Assembly (NCBI RefSeq): GCF_037198315.1
Contig: NZ_CP144913.1
Coordinates: 1,240,001-1,304,000, forward strand
Direction of reading: 5' to 3'
DNA: 64,000 nt
DNA from: Janibacter sp. A1S7
GTDB lineage: Bacteria > Actinomycetota > Actinomycetes > Actinomycetales > Dermatophilaceae
Positions 34,336 to 41,814 of this stretch are shown here, piece by piece; the stretch's first letter is position 1; each line of letters begins with the position of its first letter. The notes under the pieces are model-generated. The model saw only the letters and a list, made by a program, of their open reading frames with translations. It ran no database searches and was not told the origin of the DNA. A program made the translations under genes and the position numbers.

Positions 34336-35016
34336 TCAGTACAGGCGCGCCACGGCCGCCCGCGCGTCGCGGACCAGGGGGAGGAGCCGCTCGATGTCCA
34401 GGTTGCCGGGCAGGCCGAGTCGGATGACTCCGATCGACGCCTCGACGTCGGTGGTCGAGGCGTCCCCGCCGGTGCCGACGGCGATGCCGACGGCGCCCGG
34501 CTGCACTTCACCGTCGGAGATCGCGTACCCCTGCGCGCGGGACTGCTGCACGGCCTCGCTGTCGGTGACGCGTTCGGGGCGTTGGGCGAGGATCGCCAGG
34601 CCGTCGGCGCCCTGTTCGAGGGGGTGGCGGGCTCCGACCCGGTAGCTGATCCCGATGGAGCCACGAGCGGCCGGCTCGGCGACGGCGATGGCGATCGACT
34701 CGTCACCGTCGGCGATGGCGACGAAGGCGGTGCAGCCGCTGCGGTCGGCGAGATCCTGCACCACTGGCTGGGCCGAGGTGCGGTACTGGCTCATGAAGCG
34801 ACCCGCGACGACGAGGGCCCCGCTGCCGAGGCGGTAGAGACCGTCGTGCCCCTTGGCCACGAGGTGGCGCTGCTCGAGGGTGGCGAGGATCCGGTAGGCG
34901 CCGGCGCGGTGTACGCCGAGCTCGTCGGCCAGCGCGGCGGGGGAGGTGCCGCCGGTTCGCTGCGAGATGATCTCGATCGCCTCGAGCCCGCGGTCGAGCG
35001 TCTGCAGGGTGCTCAT
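34336..35016 (-). CDS. IclR-family transcriptional regulator
   Basis: A 226-residue regulator, slightly shorter than the usual 250. The N-terminal winged HTH includes TLDRGLEAIEIISQRTGG, SPAALADELGVHRAGAYRIL and a wing through DGLYRLGSGAL. The C-terminal effector-binding domain shows GCTAFVAIADGDESIAIAV, YRVGARHPLEQGADGLAIL and the closing GLPGNLDIERLLPLV. IclR proteins control aromatic and acid catabolism. It is encoded upstream of, and on the same strand as, the P450-permease-homogentisate genes, and the nested palindrome at 34181-34218 is its likely target. Its own promoter lies within 35017-35128, where I see no other obvious gene. Start ATG at 35016. Confidence 0.92.
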   Translation of the reverse strand: MSTLQTLDRGLEAIEIISQRTGGTSPAALADELGVHRAGAYRILATLEQRHLVAKGHDGLYRLGSGALVVAGRFMSQYRTSAQPVVQDLADRSGCTAFVAIADGDESIAIAVAEPAARGSIGISYRVGARHPLEQGADGLAILAQRPERVTDSEAVQQSRAQGYAISDGEVQPGAVGIAVGTGGDASTTDVEASIGVIRLGLPGNLDIERLLPLVRDARAAVARLY

Positions 35017-35128
35017 GGTCCGGTGAGTCTACGCAGCGCGCCCGCGCTGCAGGCCACGTGGTGCTCCCTCGGGCTGGGCTCCCCGGATGCCCTGCCGGCG
35101 GCGTCGGCAGGAGGGGGTCGACGGGATG

Positions 35129-35254
35129 TCAGCCGGAGTGACGGTCAACGTGGGTCGGTCCGGTCATCAGGGTCTTCTCCACCCACGCCATGGCGAAGGG
35201 AAGCAGGGCCCCGGCGACCATCCCGGCCGATGCGAGAGCGACAGTGAGTGCCAT
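35129..35254 (-). CDS. Possible small membrane protein (41 aa)
   Basis: Within the 317-nt gap between the IclR and MerR genes, a leftward frame starts at ATG 35254 (or GTG 35263) and reads MALTVALASAGMVAGALLPF, then AMAWVEKTL and a short polar tail ending in HSG. It looks like one transmembrane helix plus a tail. Ribosome-site evidence is poor. It could be a genuine small protein or chance. Nothing else in the gap is recognisable. Confidence 0.35.
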   Translation of the reverse strand: MALTVALASAGMVAGALLPFAMAWVEKTLMTGPTHVDRHSG

Positions 35255-35333
35255 GGACGCCACGGTGGCACTTCTGGCGTACCGGGTGCGGGATTGGAGC
35301 GCTGCGCCTCGCCCGGTGTCACCAAATGGTGAC

Positions 35334-36257
35334 CTACGGTTCGGCTGTCAACGAGGCGGTGAGCGCCGCTGCCGCCGGACCGAGCGCGTGACCCAAAGCG
35401 GTGACGAGTGCTCCACCCACGTCGCCCTGGCGATCACCGCCGACGGCGACGGGCACCGTGGGGTGGGAGGCGGACAACGCGTCGATGACGGCCTGCGCGG
35501 CGGGCGCGTCCTGGGCCCTGGGTATCGCGAGCACCGCGCACCGCGCGACGTGGACATCCATCGCTGCGCACCATGCGTCGGCGGGCAGGTTCGGTCCGAG
35601 GTAGACGACGTCGAGTCCGCCACGGCGCAACGCGACGGCGAAGGCGAAGATCCCCAGCTCGTGGTGGACCTCCGCAGGAAGCCCGACGATGACCGTCGGA
35701 CCGCCGGGCCGGCTGGCCGCGGCGTCGTAGGACGTGGCCAGGCGACGCAGCACCGCGTGGGCGACGAGGTGCTCGCCGGCAACCGAGATCCGCTGGTCCG
35801 CCCACGCGTCACCAACTTCTGCCAGGGCCGGCATGAGCCATCCGTCGACGACGGACTCGAAGGAGCCGGCCGCGAACCGCTCGTCGAGCACCCGGGCGAC
35901 CGCGGCCGCGTCGAGGCGCGCCGCGGCGTCCACGAGGTGCTCCGTCCTGTTCCCCGCGGCGGAGGCGTCCGCCGGGATCGGGTCCGCCGCGAGGGTGCGC
36001 AGAACGATCTCGGGGCCGGGGGGAGCGCCCTTCGCCGTCGGTGCCACCCGGGCGACCTCCTTGGCCGCTTGGCTGGGGGTCCAGCCGTCGGCCACGAGGG
36101 AGGCCAGCGCGCGGATGCGGGCCAGGCTCTCCTCGTCGTAGACCCGGTAGCCGGCCTCGGTGCGCTCGGGTTCGATGACGCCGTAGCGGCGCTCCCACGC
36201 CCGTAGGGTGGCAGCCGGTACGCCGGTCAGCTCGGCGGCGCGCTTGATCGTGTACAT
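35334..36257 (-). CDS. MerR-family regulator with B12-binding domain (CarH/LitR-like photoreceptor)
   Basis: A 307-residue regulator. The MerR HTH occupies 1-70 (MYTIKRAAELTGVPAATLRA, WERRYGVIEPERTEAGYRVY). A helical B12-capping domain contains W152-x9-E162-H163, the W-x9-EH signature of CarH-type adenosylcobalamin light sensors. The Rossmann B12 domain has AEVHHELGIFAFAVALRRGG with H199 as likely lower cobalt ligand, and VVYLGPNLPADAW. In known homologues AdoCbl makes a dark tetramer that represses, and light breaks it. Start ATG 36257 has a weak site. It follows a SRPBCC gene by 21 nt and is divergent from the lipid-modification genes, which it most likely controls. Confidence 0.9.
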   Translation of the reverse strand: MYTIKRAAELTGVPAATLRAWERRYGVIEPERTEAGYRVYDEESLARIRALASLVADGWTPSQAAKEVARVAPTAKGAPPGPEIVLRTLAADPIPADASAAGNRTEHLVDAAARLDAAAVARVLDERFAAGSFESVVDGWLMPALAEVGDAWADQRISVAGEHLVAHAVLRRLATSYDAAASRPGGPTVIVGLPAEVHHELGIFAFAVALRRGGLDVVYLGPNLPADAWCAAMDVHVARCAVLAIPRAQDAPAAQAVIDALSASHPTVPVAVGGDRQGDVGGALVTALGHALGPAAAALTASLTAEP

Positions 36258-36278
36258 CTCGGGTGGCCCGTGGGCCCC

Positions 36279-36713
36279 TCAGAGCCGGGGTAGTTCTCGG
36301 TTGAGGGCCTCCTCGGCCTCGTCGCCGAGCTTCGTCAGCGGGCCGCGCAGGAACGGGGTGGCCAGCTTGACCAGGCCCTTGAAGGTGAAGTCCGCCTCGT
36401 AGACGAGCTCGGTGCCCACACCACCCGGCCCGGGGCGGATGGACATCGTGTCCTGCACGATGACCGTCCTGTTCTCCCCGCGCATGACGACCAGGCGGTC
36501 CTCCTGCAGGTCCATGGTGACGTAGGTCAACTCGGTCTCGTTGCCGCGGAAGACCGAGCGGTTGTGGTACGTGCTACCGACCGCGCCGTCCCCCTCGACC
36601 AAGGTGGTGTCGATGGTGCCCGGGTCCCACTGGTCGCTCGTGGTGAAGTCCGACAGGTAGGCGTAGACAGCCGAAGGGGGGGTGTCGACCGTGATGGTCC
36701 GAGTGATCTTCAT
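36279..36713 (-). CDS. SRPBCC (START-like) family protein
   Basis: A 144-residue single-domain protein of the SRPBCC/polyketide-cyclase-like fold, which binds hydrophobic ligands in a deep cavity. Typical features: TRTITVDTPPSAVYAYLSDF at the N terminus, the DQWDPGT turn, alternating beta strands, and a C-terminal long helix (KLGDEAEEALNRELPRL). No signal peptide. Its ATG is 41 nt from the divergent promoter region and it is followed 21 nt downstream by the B12-type regulator, so both probably form one transcript. A role in binding a lipid or tetrapyrrole is inferred from the neighbours. Confidence 0.85.
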   Translation of the reverse strand: MKITRTITVDTPPSAVYAYLSDFTTSDQWDPGTIDTTLVEGDGAVGSTYHNRSVFRGNETELTYVTMDLQEDRLVVMRGENRTVIVQDTMSIRPGPGGVGTELVYEADFTFKGLVKLATPFLRGPLTKLGDEAEEALNRELPRL

Positions 36714-36730
36714 GCCGGGAGGCCTTCCTT

Positions 36731-36795
36731 AGACAAACATTTGACAGCCTGTTCACCGTGACTCTACCGTTTGCACGAAGGTTGAACAATCCGTC
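36731..36795. promoter_or_regulatory. Divergent promoter/operator region of the B12-regulated cluster
   Basis: On the + strand TTGACA (36741-36746) and TACCGT (36765-36770), 18 nt apart, fit a vegetative promoter for the rightward genes. The same stretch is unusually A/T-rich and carries repeats: CAAA/TTTG arms around CA at 36734-36743, ACAG/CTGT around a single C, and the related pieces TTTGACA, TTTGCAC and GTTGAACA. MerR/CarH proteins typically bind such repeats across the -35 region. The position between the divergent operons makes this the expected regulator target. Binding is not shown. Confidence 0.5.
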
Positions 36796-36862
36796 GATGT
36801 CATGGCGTCGAATCACTGGTGTCCCCCGACCCGCCGCACGATCATCCGCAGGAGCTTGCACC

Positions 36863-38176
36863 GTGACCGATTCTCCCGCCCGACCCACCCGGCCGGCCGG
36901 CCCGCGCCCCACGGCCGCCGTCGTCGGCGCCGGGGTCTCCGGACTGACCGCGGCCTACGTCCTGTCACGGACCCACGACGTCACCCTCTACGAGTCGGAC
37001 GCGCGTCTGGGGGGCCACGCCCACACCCACACCGTGGCCACGAGCACCGGCGAGGACGTGCGGGTCGACAGCGGCTTCATCGTCCACAACGAGCGGACGT
37101 ATCCGAACCTGCTGCGGTTGTTCCGCGAGCTCGATGTGCCGACCCAGCCGACGGAGATGAGCATGTCCATCACCTGCGACGGGTGCGGCCTGTCCTGGGC
37201 CGGCGGCCGTGGGCCGGGCGCGGTCCTGGCCCAACCGCGCCGGTTGCTCGACCCGCGATTCCTGCGGATGCTCGTCGAGATCCCGCGCTTCCACAAGGCC
37301 GCGAAGGCCGTCCTCGCCGGGGCCGAGGCCGTCGACGTGTCGTCGGGCACCGACCCGACGTGGGGAGAGTTCCTCGAGCGGGGCGGCTTCTCCGACTACT
37401 TCATCGCCCACTTCGCGCTCCCGCTCGTCTCCTGCGTGTGGTCCTCGGGGGACGAGGACTCCTTGCACTACCCGGCGCGGCACCTCTTCGCCTTCCTCGA
37501 CCACCACGGCATGCTCAGCGTCTCCGGATCCCCGACCTGGCGCACCGTCACCGGTGGGTCGGCCACCTACGTCGACGCACTCGCTGCCCGCTTGGGTCAG
37601 GTGCGCACGAGTGCCCGGGTCACGTCCGTGAGTCGACACCCGGACGGTGTCGACGTGCGCACGGCAGATGGTGTCACCACTTTCGACCGGACCGTCATCG
37701 CCACCCACGCCGACCAGGCACTGGAACTCCTCGCCGACGCGAGCGCGCAGGAGAAGGAGGACCTCGCGGCCATCCGCTACTCGCGCAATGCGACCGTCCT
37801 CCACCGTGACACCAGTCACCTGCCGAGCGCGAAGCGGGCCAGGGCCTCGTGGAACTACCGCAGCGCCAGCTGCGGCGGGGCGAGTGAACCGCGGGTGAGC
37901 TACTGGATGAACCGGCTGCACGGGTTCGACGAGGAGGGCGACCAGTTCCTCGTCACCCTCAACCCCGCCACCCCCGTCGACGACGGGGACGTGATCGCCC
38001 GGATGGATTACGCCCACCCCGTCTTCACCGCGGAGGCCGTCGCGGCCGCGACCCGGTTGTCCACCGCAGGCGGTGACCGGCTCGCCTTCGCCGGGGCGCA
38101 CCTGGGCTGGGGTTTCCACGAGGACGGGTGCCGCTCCGGCGTCCGGGCAGCGGAGCGCTTCGGGGTGGGATGGTGA
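36863..38176 (+). CDS. FAD-dependent amine-oxidase-like oxidoreductase (Rv0449c-like)
   Basis: A 437-residue NAD(P)/FAD-binding protein. The Rossmann loop is GAGVSG (22-27) in AAVVGAGVSGLTAAYVL, followed by YESDARLGGHAHTHTVATST and VRVDSGFIVHNERTYPNLL, typical of the group annotated as flavin-containing amine oxidase/desaturase-like. The C-terminal FAD loop is FAGAHLGWGFHEDGC. GTG at 36863 follows CAGGAG. Homologues lie beside DUF1365 and CFA-type methyltransferase in many bacteria, including the mycobacterial sigK locus. They probably modify unsaturated fatty-acyl chains. The downstream DUF1365 start overlaps this stop (TGATG). Confidence 0.9.
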   Translation: MTDSPARPTRPAGPRPTAAVVGAGVSGLTAAYVLSRTHDVTLYESDARLGGHAHTHTVATSTGEDVRVDSGFIVHNERTYPNLLRLFRELDVPTQPTEMSMSITCDGCGLSWAGGRGPGAVLAQPRRLLDPRFLRMLVEIPRFHKAAKAVLAGAEAVDVSSGTDPTWGEFLERGGFSDYFIAHFALPLVSCVWSSGDEDSLHYPARHLFAFLDHHGMLSVSGSPTWRTVTGGSATYVDALAARLGQVRTSARVTSVSRHPDGVDVRTADGVTTFDRTVIATHADQALELLADASAQEKEDLAAIRYSRNATVLHRDTSHLPSAKRARASWNYRSASCGGASEPRVSYWMNRLHGFDEEGDQFLVTLNPATPVDDGDVIARMDYAHPVFTAEAVAAATRLSTAGGDRLAFAGAHLGWGFHEDGCRSGVRAAERFGVGW

Positions 38177-38973
38177 TGAGCGTGACCCACGACGACGTGA
38201 CCGCTGAGTCCGCTCCGACCGCGCAGACCATCGAGCTGCCCACCCTGCCGGCGCTCGTCGTCGGCACGGTGAGCCACACCCGCCGCACGCCCCTGAAGCA
38301 TGCCTTCACCAACCGCCAGTACCAGTGGCTCGTCGACCTCGACGACCTGCCCCAGCACGACTGGCCGATGCGGGTGCTGACCCGGATCGAAGCCCGCGAC
38401 CACCTCGACGCAGGCCGCCTCGGAGGTGGCATCCGCGGTGACGTCGAGCGATTCCTTGCCAACCGTGGGGTCGTGCTCGACGCCTCGGACCGGGTGATCA
38501 TGCTCGCCAACGCGCGCGTGCTCGGTCACGTCTTCGACCCCCTCACCGTCTTCTGGTGCCTCTCGCCCGACGGCGCCCTGCGGGCCTGCATCTTCGAGGT
38601 GCACAACACCTACGGGGAGCGACACGCCTACCTCCTCGATGTCGACGGCACCGGTCGGGCCACGACCGAGAAGGCGTTCTACGTCTCGCCCTTCAACGAC
38701 ACCAGTGGTGAGTACGCGGTGAGCCTGCGTCTCGACCCCGGGCGGGTCACCGTCACCGTCGGCCTCGAGCGTGCGGGACGGCGCATCCTCACCGCGACCA
38801 CGACCGGCGTGCCACGAGCGGCCACGGATGGCACCGTTGTGCGCACCGCCGCCCGGCACCTGCTCATGACCTGGCGCGTCAGTGCCTGGATCCGCATCCA
38901 CGGCATCTGGCTCTGGGCACGCCGGCTCCCGATCCAGCCCCGCCGTCCCCACTCGCAGGAGAACGTCCGATGA
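38176..38973 (+). CDS. DUF1365 family protein
   Basis: A 265-residue member of DUF1365. Conserved segments: GTVSHTRRTPLKHAFTNRQY, VLGHVFDPLTVFWCLSPDG, FEVHNTYGERHAYLLDVD, EKAFYVSPFND and a C-terminal RIHGIWLWARRLP motif. The biochemical role is not known, but it is always found between an FAD oxidoreductase and a CFA-type methyltransferase, and is linked to modified membrane fatty acids in light/singlet-oxygen regulons. No signal peptide or clear membrane span. I chose ATG 38176, which overlaps the preceding stop. ATG 38170 is the alternative. The stop overlaps the next ATG (ATGA). Confidence 0.9.
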   Translation: MSVTHDDVTAESAPTAQTIELPTLPALVVGTVSHTRRTPLKHAFTNRQYQWLVDLDDLPQHDWPMRVLTRIEARDHLDAGRLGGGIRGDVERFLANRGVVLDASDRVIMLANARVLGHVFDPLTVFWCLSPDGALRACIFEVHNTYGERHAYLLDVDGTGRATTEKAFYVSPFNDTSGEYAVSLRLDPGRVTVTVGLERAGRRILTATTTGVPRAATDGTVVRTAARHLLMTWRVSAWIRIHGIWLWARRLPIQPRRPHSQENVR

Positions 38974-40244
38974 CCGCCCTGACCCCTCACGTCGACGAAC
39001 CCATCTGTCTGCGCCGCCCTGCCCTGCGGCCGTGGTGCCTGCGTGCGCACATCGCACGTCCGATCCTGTTCAAGGTGCTCGAGCGCGCACCGGTGCGGGT
39101 GGCCATGCCCGACGGGACCACCGTGGGAGGCGGCACGGGCCTGGACGCTCCCACCCTGCAGATCCTGCACCCGACTGCGCTCTTCGAGCGGATGGCCCAC
39201 CACCCCAAGATCGGCTTCGGGGAGGGGTACATGGCCGGAGACTGGGCGGCAGCGCCCGGCACCGATCTCGCCGACGCACTCGTGCCCTTCGCGCAGCGGC
39301 TGACGAGTCTCGTGCCGCCGGGGCTGGCCCGGATGCGTGGCATCGTCAACCGCCGGATCCCACGATCCACCCGCAACACGATCTTTGGTTCGCGCAAGAA
39401 CATCGAGGCGCACTACGACCTGAGCAACGACCTCTTCACCGCCTTCCTCGACGAGACCCTGAGCTACAGCTCGGCACTGTTCGATCGCAGTCGACCGCTG
39501 GCGGAGCAGAGCCTCCAGGAGGCGCAGCAGGCGAAGATCGAGGCCGTTCTCGACACAGCCGATGTCGCTGCCGGCTCGCGCGTGCTGGAGATCGGTACCG
39601 GCTGGGGATCGCTCGCGATCGCTGCCGCCCGTCGCGGCGCCACCGTCACCTCGATCACCCTCTCCCACGAGCAGGCCGCCCTCGCCGACGAGCGGATCGC
39701 GGCCGCCGACGTGGACGAGCCCGGTCTCGCCGACCGGATCGAGGTGCGGCTGCAGGACTACCGGGAGGTGGGTGGCCAGTTCGACGCGATCGTCAGCGTC
39801 GAGATGATCGAGGCCGTCGGCGAGGAGTACTGGCCGACGTACTTCCGGACCATCGACGACCTGCTCGCTCCCGGCGGGGTCGCGGCCATCCAGTCGATCC
39901 TCATGTCCCATGACCGCTACCAGGCCACGCGCAACTCCTACGGATGGATCCAGAAGCACATCTTCCCCGGGGGGCTCATCCCCTCGCAGGAGGCCATCGA
40001 GGAGACCACGGCCGAGCACACCTCGCTGCGGGTGACGTCCACCCACCGTTTCGGGCGCGACTATGCCGAGACGCTGCGCCGGTGGCGGCGGACCTTCCTG
40101 CGGCAGTGGCCCACGATCGCCGCTGCCGGTTTCGACGAGACCTTCCGTCGGAAGTGGGAGTTCTACCTCGCGTACTGCGAGGCAGGGTTCGCCGCCGACT
40201 ACATCGACGTCGCCCAGATTCGCTTCGAACGAACGAACCACTGA
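38970..40244 (+). CDS. CFA-type S-adenosylmethionine-dependent fatty-acid methyltransferase (UfaA1-like)
   Basis: A 424-residue enzyme of the cyclopropane-fatty-acyl-phospholipid synthase family. An N-terminal membrane-binding domain (about 1-130) includes GFGEGYMAGDW. The catalytic domain starts with HYDLSNDLFTAFLDETLSYS. SAM motif I is VLEIGTGWGSLAIAA (205-219), and IVSVEMIEAVGEEYWPTYF and FPGGLIPSQEAIEET follow. It adds a methyl or methylene group across or beside an acyl double bond in phospholipids. The linked FAD and DUF1365 genes argue for a branched, methylated or furan fatty acid rather than plain cyclopropane. The ATG overlaps the DUF1365 stop, and the SDR ATG overlaps its TGA. Confidence 0.93.
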   Translation: MTALTPHVDEPICLRRPALRPWCLRAHIARPILFKVLERAPVRVAMPDGTTVGGGTGLDAPTLQILHPTALFERMAHHPKIGFGEGYMAGDWAAAPGTDLADALVPFAQRLTSLVPPGLARMRGIVNRRIPRSTRNTIFGSRKNIEAHYDLSNDLFTAFLDETLSYSSALFDRSRPLAEQSLQEAQQAKIEAVLDTADVAAGSRVLEIGTGWGSLAIAAARRGATVTSITLSHEQAALADERIAAADVDEPGLADRIEVRLQDYREVGGQFDAIVSVEMIEAVGEEYWPTYFRTIDDLLAPGGVAAIQSILMSHDRYQATRNSYGWIQKHIFPGGLIPSQEAIEETTAEHTSLRVTSTHRFGRDYAETLRRWRRTFLRQWPTIAAAGFDETFRRKWEFYLAYCEAGFAADYIDVAQIRFERTNH

Positions 40245-40996
40245 TGAGCAGCCTTGTCGGCCAGCGCATCTGGCTCGTCGGTGCCTCCAGCGGCATCGGC
40301 GCAGCCCTGGCCGAGGAGCTGCACCGGCGCGGCGTCATCGTCGCGGTCAGCGCGAGAAGGGCGGAGCACCTCCGGCAGGTCGCACAGGGGCGGTTCGCGA
40401 CGGTCCCCCTCGACGTCACCGATCGTGGGGCGACGCGCAGGGCTGCGCAGGACGTGCGCAGTGCGCTCGGGCAGATCGACACCGTCATCTGGTGCGCGGG
40501 CTACTGGAAGACCTTCGAGGCGACCGACTGGCAGGCCGACGAGTTCGCCACGCACATCGAGGTCAACCTGCTCGGGCTGAACAACGTCATCGACGCGACC
40601 GTGCCGGCGATGGTCGCCGCCCGCAGCGGGCACCTCGTCGCCCTCGCCTCCGTCGCGGGCTACCGCGGGCTGTCCGGGGGAGAGGCCTACGCCGCGACGA
40701 AGGCCGCCCAGATCAACCTGCTGGAGTCGATGAGGGCCTCGCTGTCGACGAAGGACGTGCGCGTGACCACCGTGTGCCCCGGATTCGTCCGTACGGACAT
40801 GACTGCCGACAACTCCTTCCCGATGCCCTTCATCATCGACCCCGACGAGGCCGCCAGGGACATCGCCGACGGGTTGGCGGCGGACGCGATCGAGATCGTC
40901 TTCCCACGTCGGATGGCCGTGACGATGAAGATCGCCCGCGTCCTGCCCGTGCGGCTGTGGACGGCGATCACCGCTCGACTGGCGGGCTCCTCGTGA
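40244..40996 (+). CDS. Short-chain dehydrogenase/reductase
   Basis: A 250-residue classical SDR. Cofactor loop GASSGIG (13-19), CAGYW in place of the usual NNAG, active-site Ser in VALASVAGYRGLSGG and YxxxK in YAATK. The C-terminal part (FPRRMAVTMKIARVLPVRLW) ends in a basic amphipathic helix that could bind the membrane, in line with an acyl-lipid substrate. ATG at 40244 overlaps the methyltransferase stop by one base. It belongs to the same light-type cluster, where an SDR accompanies the CFA enzyme in several LitR-regulated loci. The substrate is not known. Confidence 0.9.
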   Translation: MSSLVGQRIWLVGASSGIGAALAEELHRRGVIVAVSARRAEHLRQVAQGRFATVPLDVTDRGATRRAAQDVRSALGQIDTVIWCAGYWKTFEATDWQADEFATHIEVNLLGLNNVIDATVPAMVAARSGHLVALASVAGYRGLSGGEAYAATKAAQINLLESMRASLSTKDVRVTTVCPGFVRTDMTADNSFPMPFIIDPDEAARDIADGLAADAIEIVFPRRMAVTMKIARVLPVRLWTAITARLAGSS

Positions 40997-41087
40997 CCGT
41001 CGGTCTGCGTCCTCCGTGCGGAACCGAGCACGCCACGCAGCGTCGTGGGACGCTCGAGGGACACGAGTCGACGCCGAGGAGGTGACG

Positions 41088-41810
41088 GTGACGAACCCGG
41101 TCCGCGAGTTGCGCGACTTCGCCGCGGCGGCGCTCGTGGAGCCGGTGCCGCGGGATCACACGGAGCCGGACGCGCTCTTCCGCAGACGTCGTGTCGTGAC
41201 CGCGGTGACGCTCGTCGTCGGCTCGGTCATCCTCGGCGCCACGCTGCGCATCCCCCCCGGGGACGACCTGTTCTACATCGGCGGTCTCGGGCTGGCCGCG
41301 GTCTGGATCGCCGGGGGGTTGGCTGCCGGTCGACTCCACCTGGGCTGGGCCCACACCCGGGAGGAGGGCTTCGCCCGTCCCGTCGTCCAGCCCTTGGCGC
41401 TGGCAGCCCTCGCGATCGGCATCTTCACGGCCGGGGCGGTCGTCGTGGGGCAGATCCCGTGGCTCGCCGGTGCGGTCGACGAGGTGCTCGACCACGCACG
41501 CTACGGGTCGCTGGGGCTCATCTGGGCGATCACCGTCATCAACGGCATCGGGGAGGAGCTGTTCTTTCGAGGGGCCCTCTTCGCCGCCGTCGGACGCCGC
41601 CACGCCCTCGCCATCACGACTGCCGTCTACGTCCTGGCCACCGCGGCCACCGGCAACCTCATGCTTGCCGTCGCCGCCCTCCTGCTCGGTCTGCTCACGG
41701 GGGCCCAGCGCCGGGTCACCGGTGGCGTCCTCGCCCCGATCATCACCCACGTCCTGTGGTCCAGTGCCATGCTCCTGCTCCTCCCGCCCGTCCTCGACCT
41801 CGTCAGGTGA
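41088..41810 (+). CDS. CPBP-family intramembrane metalloprotease
   Basis: A 240-residue membrane protein with about seven hydrophobic segments and the CPBP (Abi) motifs: EELFFRG with E156, E157 and R161 in GIGEELFFRGALFAAVGR, and a C-terminal His in IITHVLWSSAML. The family includes prenyl-processing proteases and uncharacterised proteins. The start GTG at 41088 has GAGGAGG with 5-nt spacing, and is preferred to GTG at 41082. It is 91 nt after the SDR stop and 4 nt before the SDR-TspO fusion, on the same strand. Role in the lipid cluster unknown, perhaps processing of a lipid-linked or light-stress target. Confidence 0.88.
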   Translation: MTNPVRELRDFAAAALVEPVPRDHTEPDALFRRRRVVTAVTLVVGSVILGATLRIPPGDDLFYIGGLGLAAVWIAGGLAAGRLHLGWAHTREEGFARPVVQPLALAALAIGIFTAGAVVVGQIPWLAGAVDEVLDHARYGSLGLIWAITVINGIGEELFFRGALFAAVGRRHALAITTAVYVLATAATGNLMLAVAALLLGLLTGAQRRVTGGVLAPIITHVLWSSAMLLLLPPVLDLVR

Positions 41811-41814
41811 AACC

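Noticed and set aside
35017..35333. Possible transfer RNA, riboswitch (including cobalamin type) or attachment site in the gap between the IclR and B12-regulator genes
   Set aside because: I found no conserved B12-box, cloverleaf or direct repeats. Only the doubtful 41-residue frame remains.
38970..40244. Reading the first CFA gene as a plain cyclopropane synthase
   Set aside because: Fixed linkage with FAD and DUF1365 genes and overlap of start codons point to a different, probably methylated or oxidised, product. The name is kept general.
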